Shown here: piece after piece, positions 55,066-63,974 of the stretch
How positions within the stretch are numbered: position 1 is the stretch's first letter
How the letters are laid out: every line of letters starts with the position of its first letter
Assembly (NCBI GenBank): GCA_013824715.1
Contig: PNOH01000005.1
Location: 80,720-144,719 of the forward strand
Length of the DNA: 64,000 nucleotides
Source: Odoribacter sp.
GTDB taxonomy: Bacteria > Bacteroidota > Bacteroidia > Bacteroidales > Prolixibacteraceae
Direction of reading: 5' to 3'
Program-made: the position numbers and the translations under genes
Notes under the pieces: model-generated
What the model saw: the letters and a program-made list of their open reading frames with translations, nothing else
What the model was told of the DNA's origin: nothing
Database searches by the model: none

Positions 55066-55225
55066 AGGGCTTCAAAGATACACGAAAAACATATAATCCT
55101 GAATTTCTAATGAACCAGAATGCCAATGACACGAAGCGAATGACTTTTAATTGCAACTGATCCTTTCCATGTTTCCTTTGTGTTAACACTCAGATAGTTT
55201 CAGGAATAATAAACATCAAACAACT

Positions 55226-55252
55226 TTTGTGCAAAAATAAAAACTACTTTTG
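55226..55252 (+). promoter_or_regulatory. Candidate promoter and long leader of the DEAD-box helicase gene
   Basis: TACTTTTG (55245-55252) fits TAnnTTTG, with TTTG (55226-55229) 15 bases upstream. It would start RNA near 55260, giving a leader of about 115 nt before the ATG at 55376. The rest of 55066-55225 shows no gene. Confidence 0.4.
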
Positions 55253-55375
55253 CGCCAGATTTTAGGGGGTCGGATAATTTCCTTTTTGTCTGGTTTAGGA
55301 CAGGAGCATCTACCCAATCTCCTTCCATTGACCCGATTCAGTGTTTTACTGGACCGTAATTTTAAAAGGACATTT

Positions 55376-57148
55376 ATGACATTTGAAGAAACCGGCCTGA
55401 AGCCGGAACTCTTAAAGGCGATCGCTGAAATGGGGTTCGTAACCCCAACGCCTATTCAGGAAGTAACCATTTCTCACCTGATTACATCAACCCAGGACTT
55501 AGTAGCTTTAGCACAGACCGGAACAGGCAAAACTGCCGCTTTCGGGCTGCCAGTGATCAACAACATTACGATGCAAACCAAAGAGGTACAGTCGCTGATA
55601 CTTTGCCCAACCCGCGAATTGTGCCTGCAAATCACCCGCGACCTCGACAACTTTTCTAAGTTTATTCCTGGTTTCAAAACGATTTCGGTTTATGGTGGCG
55701 CCGACATTACCAAACAAATCCGCGAATTAAAAGCCGGAGGACAAATCGTTGTTGGCACTCCCGGCCGGGTACATGACCTTATTCGCCGGAAAATACTCAA
55801 CATTTCGGCCATTCGCTGGCTGATCCTTGACGAGGCCGACGAAATGCTGACCATGGGATTCAAAGAAGAACTGGACGCAATTTTATCGACCACTCCTGCT
55901 GAAAAACAAACTTTGCTCTTTTCTGCTACCATGCCTTTGGGTATTTCGGAAATCAAATCGAAGTATCTGAATAATGCGCTGGAACTTTCTGTTGGAAAAC
56001 GGAATGCCGGAGCCGAAAACGTGGAACACCACTATTATGTGGTTCATGCCAAAGATAAATATGCAACCCTGAAACGGATTGCCGATAATTATCCGGATTG
56101 TTATGCCATTGTATTCTGCCGCACACGTATGGAAACCCGCGAGGTGGCCGAGCAGTTTATGGCCGACGGATACAATGCCGACGCGTTGCACGGCGACCTT
56201 TCGCAGGCACAGAGGGACCAGGTAATGGCCCGTTTCAGGAGCAAACAGTTGCAAATGTTGATTGCCACCGACGTTGCCGCACGCGGACTTGACGTAACCG
56301 AACTGAGCCACGTAATCAACTATTCGATGCCCGATGATCCTGAAATTTATATTCACCGGAGCGGGCGTACCGGAAGGGCTGGTAAAAACGGCATCTCGGT
56401 GACGATTGTTCACATGAAGGAAACCGGACGTTTGAAACAGATTGAAAAACTTTCGCGCAAAAAATTTGAACGCAAAATGGTTCCTGGCGGAGAAGAAATT
56501 GTTGAAAAACAATTGTTTCACCTCATAGACCGGGTCAAGAATGTTGAAATCAGCGATGGCCATATTGAGAAATATCTGCCACAAATCCTCGACCGGTTTG
56601 ATGGAATGTCGAGTAGCGACATCGTGAAACACTTTGTATCGCTCGAGTTTAACGAACTGCTCGATTACTATAAAAATGCACGCGACCTGAATATCAGGGC
56701 TGAAATACCTCGTGATCCGTTCACACGAAACGACCGAGGCAGTGAGCGCGGAGGCGACCGTTTGAAATTTACCAAACTGTTTATTAACGCCGGAAAGAAA
56801 CAGAACCTGAATGCCTCGGGACTGATCGGAATGATTAACGAATATTCGGGCCGGCGGAACATCGAGATTGGCAAAATTGACATTCAGCGTAAATTCTCGT
56901 TCTTCGAAATTGACAGTAATTTCGAACGTGATTTGGTGAAATCATTGAATAATGTGGTCATTGAAGGCCATGCGATCAGCATTGGCCGGGTTGAATCAAC
57001 GGCAGGACAGGAAGCTCACAGCGAAAGCGGATCATTCCGAAGCGAAGGCCGAAGTGGAGGTGGAGGTTATGGCGGCGGATTCCGTGAAGGTCGCCGCGAA
57101 GGCGGGTTTAACGACCGGGGAGATCGCCCAAGACGGAAAAGAAACTAA
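55376..57148 (+). CDS. DEAD-box RNA helicase with DbpA-type RNA-binding domain and RG-rich tail
   Basis: About 590 residues from the ATG at 55376; the longer frame from 55250 adds 42 residues unlike the family. The helicase core has AQTGTGKTAAFGLP (Walker A), LILDEADEMLTMGF, SATMP, HRSGRTGRAGK and VATDVAARGLD-like steps (ATDVAARGLDV). A DbpA-like RNA-binding domain follows at about 470-545 (TKLFINAGKKQNLNASGLIG), then a GGGYGGGFREGRREGGF tail. DeaD/CsdA enzymes unwind RNA in ribosome assembly, often under cold induction. A strong terminator follows at 57176-57211. Confidence 0.92.
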   Translation: MTFEETGLKPELLKAIAEMGFVTPTPIQEVTISHLITSTQDLVALAQTGTGKTAAFGLPVINNITMQTKEVQSLILCPTRELCLQITRDLDNFSKFIPGFKTISVYGGADITKQIRELKAGGQIVVGTPGRVHDLIRRKILNISAIRWLILDEADEMLTMGFKEELDAILSTTPAEKQTLLFSATMPLGISEIKSKYLNNALELSVGKRNAGAENVEHHYYVVHAKDKYATLKRIADNYPDCYAIVFCRTRMETREVAEQFMADGYNADALHGDLSQAQRDQVMARFRSKQLQMLIATDVAARGLDVTELSHVINYSMPDDPEIYIHRSGRTGRAGKNGISVTIVHMKETGRLKQIEKLSRKKFERKMVPGGEEIVEKQLFHLIDRVKNVEISDGHIEKYLPQILDRFDGMSSSDIVKHFVSLEFNELLDYYKNARDLNIRAEIPRDPFTRNDRGSERGGDRLKFTKLFINAGKKQNLNASGLIGMINEYSGRRNIEIGKIDIQRKFSFFEIDSNFERDLVKSLNNVVIEGHAISIGRVESTAGQEAHSESGSFRSEGRSGGGGYGGGFREGRREGGFNDRGDRPRRKRN

Positions 57149-57175
57149 ATCCGCCAGCGGATTCCAAATTTCAAA

Positions 57176-57221
57176 TTCCAGGTTTCAAGCTTTATAGCTT
57201 GAAACCTGGAATTTTTGTTTT
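57176..57221 (+). terminator. Rho-independent terminator of the helicase gene
   Basis: A perfect 15-bp hairpin (57176-57190 with 57197-57211, 6-base loop) is followed by a T-rich run through 57221. It lies 27 bases after the helicase stop codon. Confidence 0.85.
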
Positions 57222-57231
57222 GGGGGAGATT

Positions 57232-57468
57232 TTAGGCATTGTTCAGGTTTATCCAGAACTTCTTCGAATCCATCAGTTTACTTTCATCAGCATCTTTCAA
57301 CCCAGCAAGGATTTGTTTCTTTTGAGCAATTGGGAGTTCTTCCCACCTATCGTTTTGGACTCTTGAAATTCTTAATCCATCAAGAAATTGAATAAGATCA
57401 GCATCTGAAAGTTGGTTTATCCAGCCAATCATATCCAATTTAATTCTCTTTAGTTCAGCAGTTGTCAT
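57232..57468 (-). CDS. Small antitoxin-like protein without a visible toxin
   Basis: This 78-residue protein starts with ATG one base after the stop of the DUF1801 gene upstream. It reads LDMIGWINQLSDADLIQFLD and DRWEELPIAQKKQILAGLKD, a layout like addiction-module antitoxins (helical core, W-x-x-LP-x-x-x-K-x-x-I-x-x-GL motif). No RelE/ParE gene follows; only the helicase terminator lies beyond. It may be an orphan antitoxin or have another function. Confidence 0.6.
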   Translation of the reverse strand: MTTAELKRIKLDMIGWINQLSDADLIQFLDGLRISRVQNDRWEELPIAQKKQILAGLKDADESKLMDSKKFWINLNNA

Positions 57469-57795
57469 TTATTTCTTCTTCGTTTTCCCCTTTTCCAGAT
57501 TTTCAAATGCCCTGAACTCTACAATTTGGGCGATTAGTTCAAGCGGCATGGGCTGGTCGAGCGGAAACTGAACAGAACCTTTTCCTTGTTTGTATTTTGA
57601 AAGTTCTTTAGCAAACTCTGAATGTCCTGATGGCGTGGCATAAAAGCCGATATGATTTTTAAATCCTGCAAAATAGACCAATCGCCTCCCATTTAATTTA
57701 TAAGCCGGCATTCCGTAGCTAATGGATTCTTCCGCTTCAGGAGCTGCCTGCCTGATGGTTGACCTGACCTGATTAAGCCAGTGGTTCCAGGTCAC
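57469..57795 (-). CDS. DUF1801 (YdhG-like) protein
   Basis: This 108-residue protein has the DUF1801 core: PEAEESISYGMPAYKLNGRR, VYFAGFKNHIGFYATPSGH and KQGKGSVQFPLDQPMPLELI. YdhG/Fra-like members are frataxin-fold proteins, some thought to handle iron. It is followed directly by the antitoxin-like gene and preceded six bases upstream by the one-heme protein gene, so all three may share a transcript. Confidence 0.85.
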   Translation of the reverse strand: MTWNHWLNQVRSTIRQAAPEAEESISYGMPAYKLNGRRLVYFAGFKNHIGFYATPSGHSEFAKELSKYKQGKGSVQFPLDQPMPLELIAQIVEFRAFENLEKGKTKKK

Positions 57796-57801
57796 GTTGT
57801 T

Positions 57802-58476
57802 TCAAGGTTTATCCACAACTTTAAGCATTACTCTCTTTTCAAAATAATTCCCTTTCATGCCTTCCTTTGCGTTTCCTTTTTGTGATTCTCCTTTTGTCAG
57901 CATTACCTGCAACGACAGTTCTGAATTTTGAGCAGCGTCCGAAGGTCTGATTGTCATAGGCAGGGAAGTAATTGTCGCATTTTCAAATCCGTCCAGTTTG
58001 TCGCCAACTACCCTGCAGGCCATTTGCAAATTACACTCCCAGCCTGGAGCAAATTTTGAAAGCGAATTTGTTTGGATTGTTTTCGGGTCAATGTAAATCC
58101 AGGCGTTACGGTATGGCATTTCCAATTTGTCGTCAACTTTTCGTCCAATAACTGTAAGCACCGTCTTTGATTCAAACCTATTTACTTCTATTTGAAAACT
58201 TCCGTCAGTTTGTTTCAATGATTTTTTTGTGTCTTTGTCAATAATGTCAATGATATTATTTGATTCATCGCCCCACGAACCATTGTTGATATGACACGAC
58301 AAACAATTTTTTGATTTGCTCAGAATACCGACCCCGGGCGGATAAGCAAATGCCATCCCGTTACTGTTTTCGTTTTCGCTAAATTCAGGATGAAAATAAT
58401 TTTTAGTACCCACAAACTGGCTTAAGGTTATACCCATTGTCAGAATAATTGTCAAAGCAATAGTTTTTGTTTTCAT
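57802..58476 (-). CDS. Exported protein with one c-type heme site
   Basis: This 224-residue protein has a signal peptide (MKTKTIALTIILTMGITLSQ) and a CxxCH heme site, CLSCHINNG (C58, C61, H62). The remaining ~150 residues read as a beta domain (FQIEVNRFESKTVLTVIGRK, AWIYIDPKTIQ). No second heme or clear methionine ligand loop is evident. It is likely a periplasmic electron-transfer or sensing protein. A cytochrome c assembly protein is encoded nearby at 60573-63623. Confidence 0.75.
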   Translation of the reverse strand: MKTKTIALTIILTMGITLSQFVGTKNYFHPEFSENENSNGMAFAYPPGVGILSKSKNCLSCHINNGSWGDESNNIIDIIDKDTKKSLKQTDGSFQIEVNRFESKTVLTVIGRKVDDKLEMPYRNAWIYIDPKTIQTNSLSKFAPGWECNLQMACRVVGDKLDGFENATITSLPMTIRPSDAAQNSELSLQVMLTKGESQKGNAKEGMKGNYFEKRVMLKVVDKP

Positions 58477-58514
58477 AAATATTGAATTTGTAGTTAAACT
58501 TAAACTCTGTTATC

Positions 58515-60380
58515 CTAAAGTTTCAGCCGTTTGATGAATCCAATGATATCAAAATTCAGGTTAATCTTTGGCAGCCTGAATTTTCCCCCGGGCTGGACTT
58601 TCGACACCGAGTAAATTTCGCCGATGATTGTTCTGTACTGATCAGCCACGTAATTTCGTTTCAATTTCAGTGTTTGCGACAATTCTCCGGTTTGCGGTGT
58701 CCATTCGTCGCAGACCAGGCGGAACCGCTTGATTTCCTCATGTTCGCCCATTGTTTTATTAATGGCAGTCACTTCACGCTGAAACTGTGCTAGTACTTCT
58801 GTCTTTTGGATCAAATCCTGATTATCAAAAAAGTGAATATTCCGATGGCTACACCAGTCATGCAGGTAAACAAAATTGGGGGAAATCAGTGCGCTGGCAA
58901 ATTTTTCATTGGCCCCGATCACCATTACCTGTTCGATGAAAAATGATGCTTTCAACTTATTCTCTATCATTTGAGGTGCAATATATTTACCGCCCGAAAG
59001 CTTAAACATCTCCTTTTTCCGGTCAGTAATCTTAAGGTATTTACCGTCTTCCAGAATACCAATATCGCCGGTATGGAACCATCCGTCCTCGTCAATCACT
59101 TCAGCAGTTAAATCAGGAGCTTTGTAATAACCGGTCATAACGCCGGGTCCTTTTACCATAATTTCACCGTCTTCTCCTAACTTCAGTTCAATATTTTCCA
59201 AAACTGCCCCTACGGTTCCAATTTTCATTTCATGGGTTGACGGATTGTTTACAGCAATTACCGGCGAAGTTTCAGTCAGGCCATATCCTTCGAGGTTCAG
59301 CATTCCGGCCATGCCTAAAACCCGGGCAATCCGTGGTTGAAGAGCTGCGCCGCCTGAAACTATATAAACGATATTACCACCCAGAGCCGCGCGCCATTTG
59401 GAATAAATTAGCTTATCTGCAATTTTAATCCTGAATTTCAGGAATAAATTATATTTTTTATTGTATTCGAAATGTCTGGTCAGGCTGAGCGCCCAGAAAT
59501 AAATTACCTTTTTCAAGCCGGTCAACTCTTTGCCTTTCGACACAAAACCATCGTAAATCCTTTCGAGCAAGCGTGGTACCGAGCAGAACATGTGCGGCTT
59601 GATCTCCTTAAGGGCCATAACAATTTGTCCCAGGTTGCCTACGTAATAGATGCCCATTCCTTTGTACTGAAAATGGTAATTCACACTTCGTTCCAATACA
59701 TGGCAAAGCGGAAGGAAACTGATTACATGGTGGTCTTTACCCAAATTGTGCATTTTTGAATGGGCCACAAAATTCGACACCAGGTTTGTGTGGGTCAGCC
59801 TCACTCCCTTTGGAACGCCAGTCGTTCCTGAAGTATAAATAATTGTTGCCAGATCATCCGGATCAACGTCTTTTTTTATTTGTTCCAGTTGCCCGGCCCA
59901 TTCATCCTGATGGCTTTTCCCCAGTTGAAGGATTTCTTCATAGTTTTTTACTCCTTCAATTTCATCGAATGTAAAAATGTTTTTGATTTCAGGCAGACGG
60001 GTAGCTATCGGGGCTAATTTTTCGTACAGTTTCTTGTCGCCAACAAGCAGAAGTTTGATCTCGGCATGTTCCAGAATATAACTGTACTCTGCGTCGCCGA
60101 TGGTCGGGTAAATCGGGACATGCACAATTCCGGTCATGGCCAAACCCATATCGGCAAAATTCCATTCCGGACGATTGTTAGTTACCGTGGCAACTTTATC
60201 GCCTTTTTTCAGGCCTAAAGCCATTAAGCCAAATGCAAACTGATGCGATTTTTCAACATATTCTTCAGTACTGTAAACATACCAATCATTTTCATTTTTC
60301 CCGCCCAATGCATCTTTTCGCGGGAATTCCTGAAGATATTTGTCCAGAATGTCAAAGGTTCTTTTTACTTCGTAAGTCAT
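58515..60380 (-). CDS. Long-chain acyl-CoA ligase (AMP-forming)
   Basis: This 621-residue adenylate-forming enzyme activates fatty acids with ATP and CoA. The P-loop is IIYTSGTTGVPKGVRLTH (about 178-195). Other motifs are GYGLTETSPVIA, DGWFHTGDIG and KITDRKKEMFKLSGGKY, the hinge region with the conserved lysine-rich end. Length and order match the long FadD-like group of Bacteroidota (about 600). It has no signal peptide. It is preceded by an AT-rich spacer of about 190 bases and the ccsBA gene. Confidence 0.9.
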   Translation of the reverse strand: MTYEVKRTFDILDKYLQEFPRKDALGGKNENDWYVYSTEEYVEKSHQFAFGLMALGLKKGDKVATVTNNRPEWNFADMGLAMTGIVHVPIYPTIGDAEYSYILEHAEIKLLLVGDKKLYEKLAPIATRLPEIKNIFTFDEIEGVKNYEEILQLGKSHQDEWAGQLEQIKKDVDPDDLATIIYTSGTTGVPKGVRLTHTNLVSNFVAHSKMHNLGKDHHVISFLPLCHVLERSVNYHFQYKGMGIYYVGNLGQIVMALKEIKPHMFCSVPRLLERIYDGFVSKGKELTGLKKVIYFWALSLTRHFEYNKKYNLFLKFRIKIADKLIYSKWRAALGGNIVYIVSGGAALQPRIARVLGMAGMLNLEGYGLTETSPVIAVNNPSTHEMKIGTVGAVLENIELKLGEDGEIMVKGPGVMTGYYKAPDLTAEVIDEDGWFHTGDIGILEDGKYLKITDRKKEMFKLSGGKYIAPQMIENKLKASFFIEQVMVIGANEKFASALISPNFVYLHDWCSHRNIHFFDNQDLIQKTEVLAQFQREVTAINKTMGEHEEIKRFRLVCDEWTPQTGELSQTLKLKRNYVADQYRTIIGEIYSVSKVQPGGKFRLPKINLNFDIIGFIKRLKL

Positions 60381-60572
60381 AGAATTATCATTTAGTAATT
60401 TAAGAGGTCACTAAATATAAAACTATTTTTAATCCTGAATGATCACCTAAAATCAATATTTATTGAATACTGATTGGTAAACTCAATAAGAGTTAAAATA
60501 ATTGCTGAATATCAACAATATGACTATTTTCAATTTCAATTACAACCAAAGAAAAATGACAGGATTGAATGC

Positions 60573-63500
60573 TCAGTTTTCAAATTCCAGATTCTTTTGT
60601 TTGAAATTTGAAATAATCATGATCCCGGCGATCAGGCCTATCATAACAAATACTGACCAGTGAACCGAATCAACTGATCCACGGCCATAAGAATGCAATC
60701 CACTGAGGTAATAATTAACTCCAAAATAGGTCATTAGTACCGAAGCAAAACCAAGCACCGAGGCTATTGTATAATTGTAAATTCCTTTCAAAGTTGGAAT
60801 CAGGCGCATGTGGGCAATAAACGAATAAATAACCACGGTAATCAATGCCCAGGTTTCTTTGGCATCCCATCCCCAGTACCGGCCCCAGCTTTCGTTGGCC
60901 CAAACACCGCCAAGAAAAGTTCCGATAGTCAACAAATACAACCCTACTGTCACAGACATTTCGCTGATGGCTGTTAATTGAAGTACCAGACCTTTGATGT
61001 TTTTACTGTTTTCAGGATTGCTGATGCAATACAGCGCAAGCACCAGCAATCCTATAAAAGCGCTCATCCCGATGAACCCATAACTTGCAGTAATGACGGC
61101 CACATGGATCATGAGCCAATAAGAATCCAAAACGGGCACCAGGTGTGTAATTTCAGGATTCATCCAATTGAGATGGGCAACAAACAGGATAATCCCAGCA
61201 AGCATGGCAGCAGTACCAATCACCATCGGGTATTTCCGGCCAAAAATCATACCTGCAAGCATCGAAGCCCAGGCCACATACACCATTGATTCGTACCCAT
61301 TCGACCAGGGCGCATGACCAGAAACATACCAACGCAAAGCAAGCCCACCGGTATGGATTAAAAAACCGAATCCAATTAATACAGTGAAAGCCATGCGGAC
61401 TTTTACACCCATTGTTTTTTGCCTGAAAATATTGACAAATAAAACGGCGAGCAATATGAACCCAACCAAAAGATAGAACGGGAATACACGTTTAAAAGGA
61501 TTCACGGAGTTATAGAATATTTCGACTTTCTTTTTGCTTTCAGAAGGGAGATAAGCGGAGGCAAATTTCGACTGATAAGCGGCAATACTGGCCATAATTT
61601 GCCGGCCATTGATTTCTCCTTTTTGGGCCATAGATTCCCTGAGCAGTTGAAATCCGCGGTTTATGAATAAGGAATCGGCCGATGCCAAACCTACAGGTGC
61701 GCTTCCAGCAGCAACCCATTTGGTTTCTTTTAACCGCCCCGGAAATAATGAAAACATGTCGCCGTTTACGATCATGAAGCAAATGTTCACCCTTTCGTCA
61801 ACATTGATGATTTCTTTTTCATAGACATTGCGGAATGCGGGCATTTTATTGAATACCGCTTTCGCCTTCTCAATGAGTTTGTAATTTCCGGCTTCGTCAA
61901 AAAAAGCGGTTAGCGGGATACGGGATTCAGTAACTCCAAGTTCACTTTTGATTTGTTCATTGTCCACTTTGACAAGCGAAACGTTTCGCCAGAGTTCAGG
62001 ATTTAAATACAAGCCCAGCATCACCTCTTCGGCCGATCGCCCGTAATAGTCTGACTTTCGGCTCACTTTCCGGAGTAATTCGGAAGCCAATGTTGCAACT
62101 GGTTCAATCCTTCCATCCGGACCCTGAATCCACAATTTGGAAAAATCATCAAGGATTGCCTGATCAATTTTTGGAATTGAAGCAATTTCAGAACTGTCGG
62201 CAAAAGCCGAACCCGTATTTAGCGCCAACAGCGCGAATATGATCAGCCCGGCTTGTTTTGAATATTGTTTTAAACGGTGAACCTGCAATTGGAAATATGA
62301 CTTTTTACTGAATAAGGACAAGATCATTCCAAGCGCCAACAGGAAATATCCGGTGTATGTAACACCAGTTCCAAGCATATCGGCATTAACCGAAAGCACA
62401 GTGCCCGCTTCGTCCTGATCGTATGAAGACTGGAAGAATTTGTATCCGCGGTAATTGAGCGTATTATTCATAAAAACCCTGACATTACGATTGACATTTC
62501 GTTCGCGGTCGTTTAAAACCAATTCGCTGGCAAACGATGAAGGACTATCCGATCCCGGATATTTTTCCATCTGGAAGTCGGTCAGTTGCAAGGAGAATGG
62601 CAGATAAATCGGTTCAGCACCATAAGTGAATTCGACGGTTGAATTGCCGATTGTCGCGGTAAATGGCTCGCCTTTTTGTCCGTGGCGGCCCAGCACATTT
62701 ATAATCTGTTTGCTCGATCCATCAGAAACTTCCAGAACTACGGCATCTTCCGAAGCGTTTCCGGTAGCATCTTTCGCAACACTCATCGAGGCGTGGGTAT
62801 AAAAATTCTTCACCAGAAGAAGGTAACCATCAAAAGCGTACAATTGCATGGTTTCCACAGGTATCGTGTCGTTTGGCTGCACAATCTGTGCCTCGCCTCC
62901 GCTCATGGAACGAATCTCGACCTGTCGGTCAGAAACTAAAAACAGTTGGTCGGCACGATTGAAGAATTGAAAATTTGCCCCTGATTTTTCATAACCCACT
63001 ATTACATTTCCGAGGTTAATCTGATCACCTTTTGAAAAGACCAGATTTTCGCGTCCTTGACCCTGAGAAATCACAAAATCAATCATTTCAGTTCCGGCAG
63101 GATCTTCAACCACATTTCGCATTGCATTTTTAATAAAGCCTGTTGATTTTATCCGGTATGACCTGCCATTGATATTGATCTTTTCATCAAATCCTTTATA
63201 TGAAAGTTCAGAAAGAAGCACAGTAGCGCTAACGGTTTGATTGCCATTTTTGATGGTAAGATAATCTTCAGATGACAGTATGAAATCGGAAGACTGGCCT
63301 TCGCGGATATGCATGACTCCTTCAAAACTGATGTATCGCGTTATGGCAGCTCCAATTAGAATAATGATAAACGAAATATGGAATAGCCCCATCGCAATTC
63401 GCTGCCTGCTGTACATTTTGTGACGGATAAAATTGACCATCAGGTTGACAGCCAAAAGGAAAAGTATCAGGCTAAACCAAAATGATTTATATATCAGACC

Positions 63501-63623
63501 TTGTGCTGCTTCAGTTCCGTAACTGCTTTCCACAAAAGTGGCAATCGCCATCGAAAAAGCCAGAAAAAGCAGCAGAAATCCCATAAAAGGGAAGGAGACC
63601 AGAAAATTCATCAATTTTTTCAT
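60573..63623 (-). CDS. Fused cytochrome c biogenesis protein CcsB-CcsA (ResB-ResC)
   Basis: This 1016-residue membrane protein joins both halves of system II heme export/ligation. The N-terminal ResB/CcsB half (about 1-440) has membrane helices at 13-30, 44-63 and 77-95 and a large periplasmic part. A ~220-residue soluble linker (about 480-700) follows. The C-terminal CcsA half has several helices and the tryptophan-rich heme motif ESWGRYWGWDAKETWALI near residues 910-925, with conserved histidines on either side. It attaches heme to apocytochromes in the periplasm. A one-heme protein is encoded at 57802-58476. Confidence 0.92.
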   Translation of the reverse strand: MKKLMNFLVSFPFMGFLLLFLAFSMAIATFVESSYGTEAAQGLIYKSFWFSLILFLLAVNLMVNFIRHKMYSRQRIAMGLFHISFIIILIGAAITRYISFEGVMHIREGQSSDFILSSEDYLTIKNGNQTVSATVLLSELSYKGFDEKININGRSYRIKSTGFIKNAMRNVVEDPAGTEMIDFVISQGQGRENLVFSKGDQINLGNVIVGYEKSGANFQFFNRADQLFLVSDRQVEIRSMSGGEAQIVQPNDTIPVETMQLYAFDGYLLLVKNFYTHASMSVAKDATGNASEDAVVLEVSDGSSKQIINVLGRHGQKGEPFTATIGNSTVEFTYGAEPIYLPFSLQLTDFQMEKYPGSDSPSSFASELVLNDRERNVNRNVRVFMNNTLNYRGYKFFQSSYDQDEAGTVLSVNADMLGTGVTYTGYFLLALGMILSLFSKKSYFQLQVHRLKQYSKQAGLIIFALLALNTGSAFADSSEIASIPKIDQAILDDFSKLWIQGPDGRIEPVATLASELLRKVSRKSDYYGRSAEEVMLGLYLNPELWRNVSLVKVDNEQIKSELGVTESRIPLTAFFDEAGNYKLIEKAKAVFNKMPAFRNVYEKEIINVDERVNICFMIVNGDMFSLFPGRLKETKWVAAGSAPVGLASADSLFINRGFQLLRESMAQKGEINGRQIMASIAAYQSKFASAYLPSESKKKVEIFYNSVNPFKRVFPFYLLVGFILLAVLFVNIFRQKTMGVKVRMAFTVLIGFGFLIHTGGLALRWYVSGHAPWSNGYESMVYVAWASMLAGMIFGRKYPMVIGTAAMLAGIILFVAHLNWMNPEITHLVPVLDSYWLMIHVAVITASYGFIGMSAFIGLLVLALYCISNPENSKNIKGLVLQLTAISEMSVTVGLYLLTIGTFLGGVWANESWGRYWGWDAKETWALITVVIYSFIAHMRLIPTLKGIYNYTIASVLGFASVLMTYFGVNYYLSGLHSYGRGSVDSVHWSVFVMIGLIAGIMIISNFKQKNLEFEN

Positions 63624-63667
63624 CGGTAAATGTTTTTATCAGGAATGCTGAATTTATATTTTTCATC

Positions 63668-63697
63668 ACAAAAAAATGTCCGCATTAAACGGACATT
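63668..63697 (-). terminator. Terminator-like hairpin upstream of ccsBA
   Basis: Read leftwards, an 8-bp hairpin (63697-63690 with 63682-63675) is followed by a run of six or seven U residues. It would end transcription arriving from the right, outside the window, 50 bases before the ccsBA start. Confidence 0.55.
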
Positions 63698-63769
63698 GCA
63701 TATAACAGCTATAATTAGGTTTCTGTTGTCTGTTTGCTGGAAAAATTTATGAAATTGTCTGAGATTATA

Positions 63770-63974
63770 GGCTAAAGCCCAATTATTTTTCAATTAATGT
63801 CCGTTGGCTGAAGCCAACGGCAAAGGATATAATTGCATTGAATGTGAATTTTTACTATTTCAAATAAATGCTTCATTCAAATATCCTGAAAAGCTTTATT
63901 CAAAGCGCTATCCTTTGCTGTCACATTTATGTGACGGACATGAAGTTCCTTTCTTCTTTTTGGGCTTTAGCCCA
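63770..63974. repeat. Two facing composite hairpin repeats
   Basis: Left unit: GGCTAAAGCCCA (63770-63781), ATGTCCG (63797-63803), an 8-bp stem (63802-63809 with 63812-63819) and CAAAGGATA (63821-63829). Right unit in the opposite orientation: TATCCTTTG (63909-63917), a 7-bp stem (63920-63926 with 63929-63935), CGGACAT (63935-63941) and TGGGCTTTAGCCCA (63961-63974). The flanks agree while the stem sequences differ. No gene is visible from 63624 to the edge. Confidence 0.75.

Noticed and set aside
55883..56632. 249-codon minus-strand frame inside the DEAD-box helicase gene
   Set aside because: The opposite strand carries DEAD, SAT and HRSGRTGR motifs; this frame has none.
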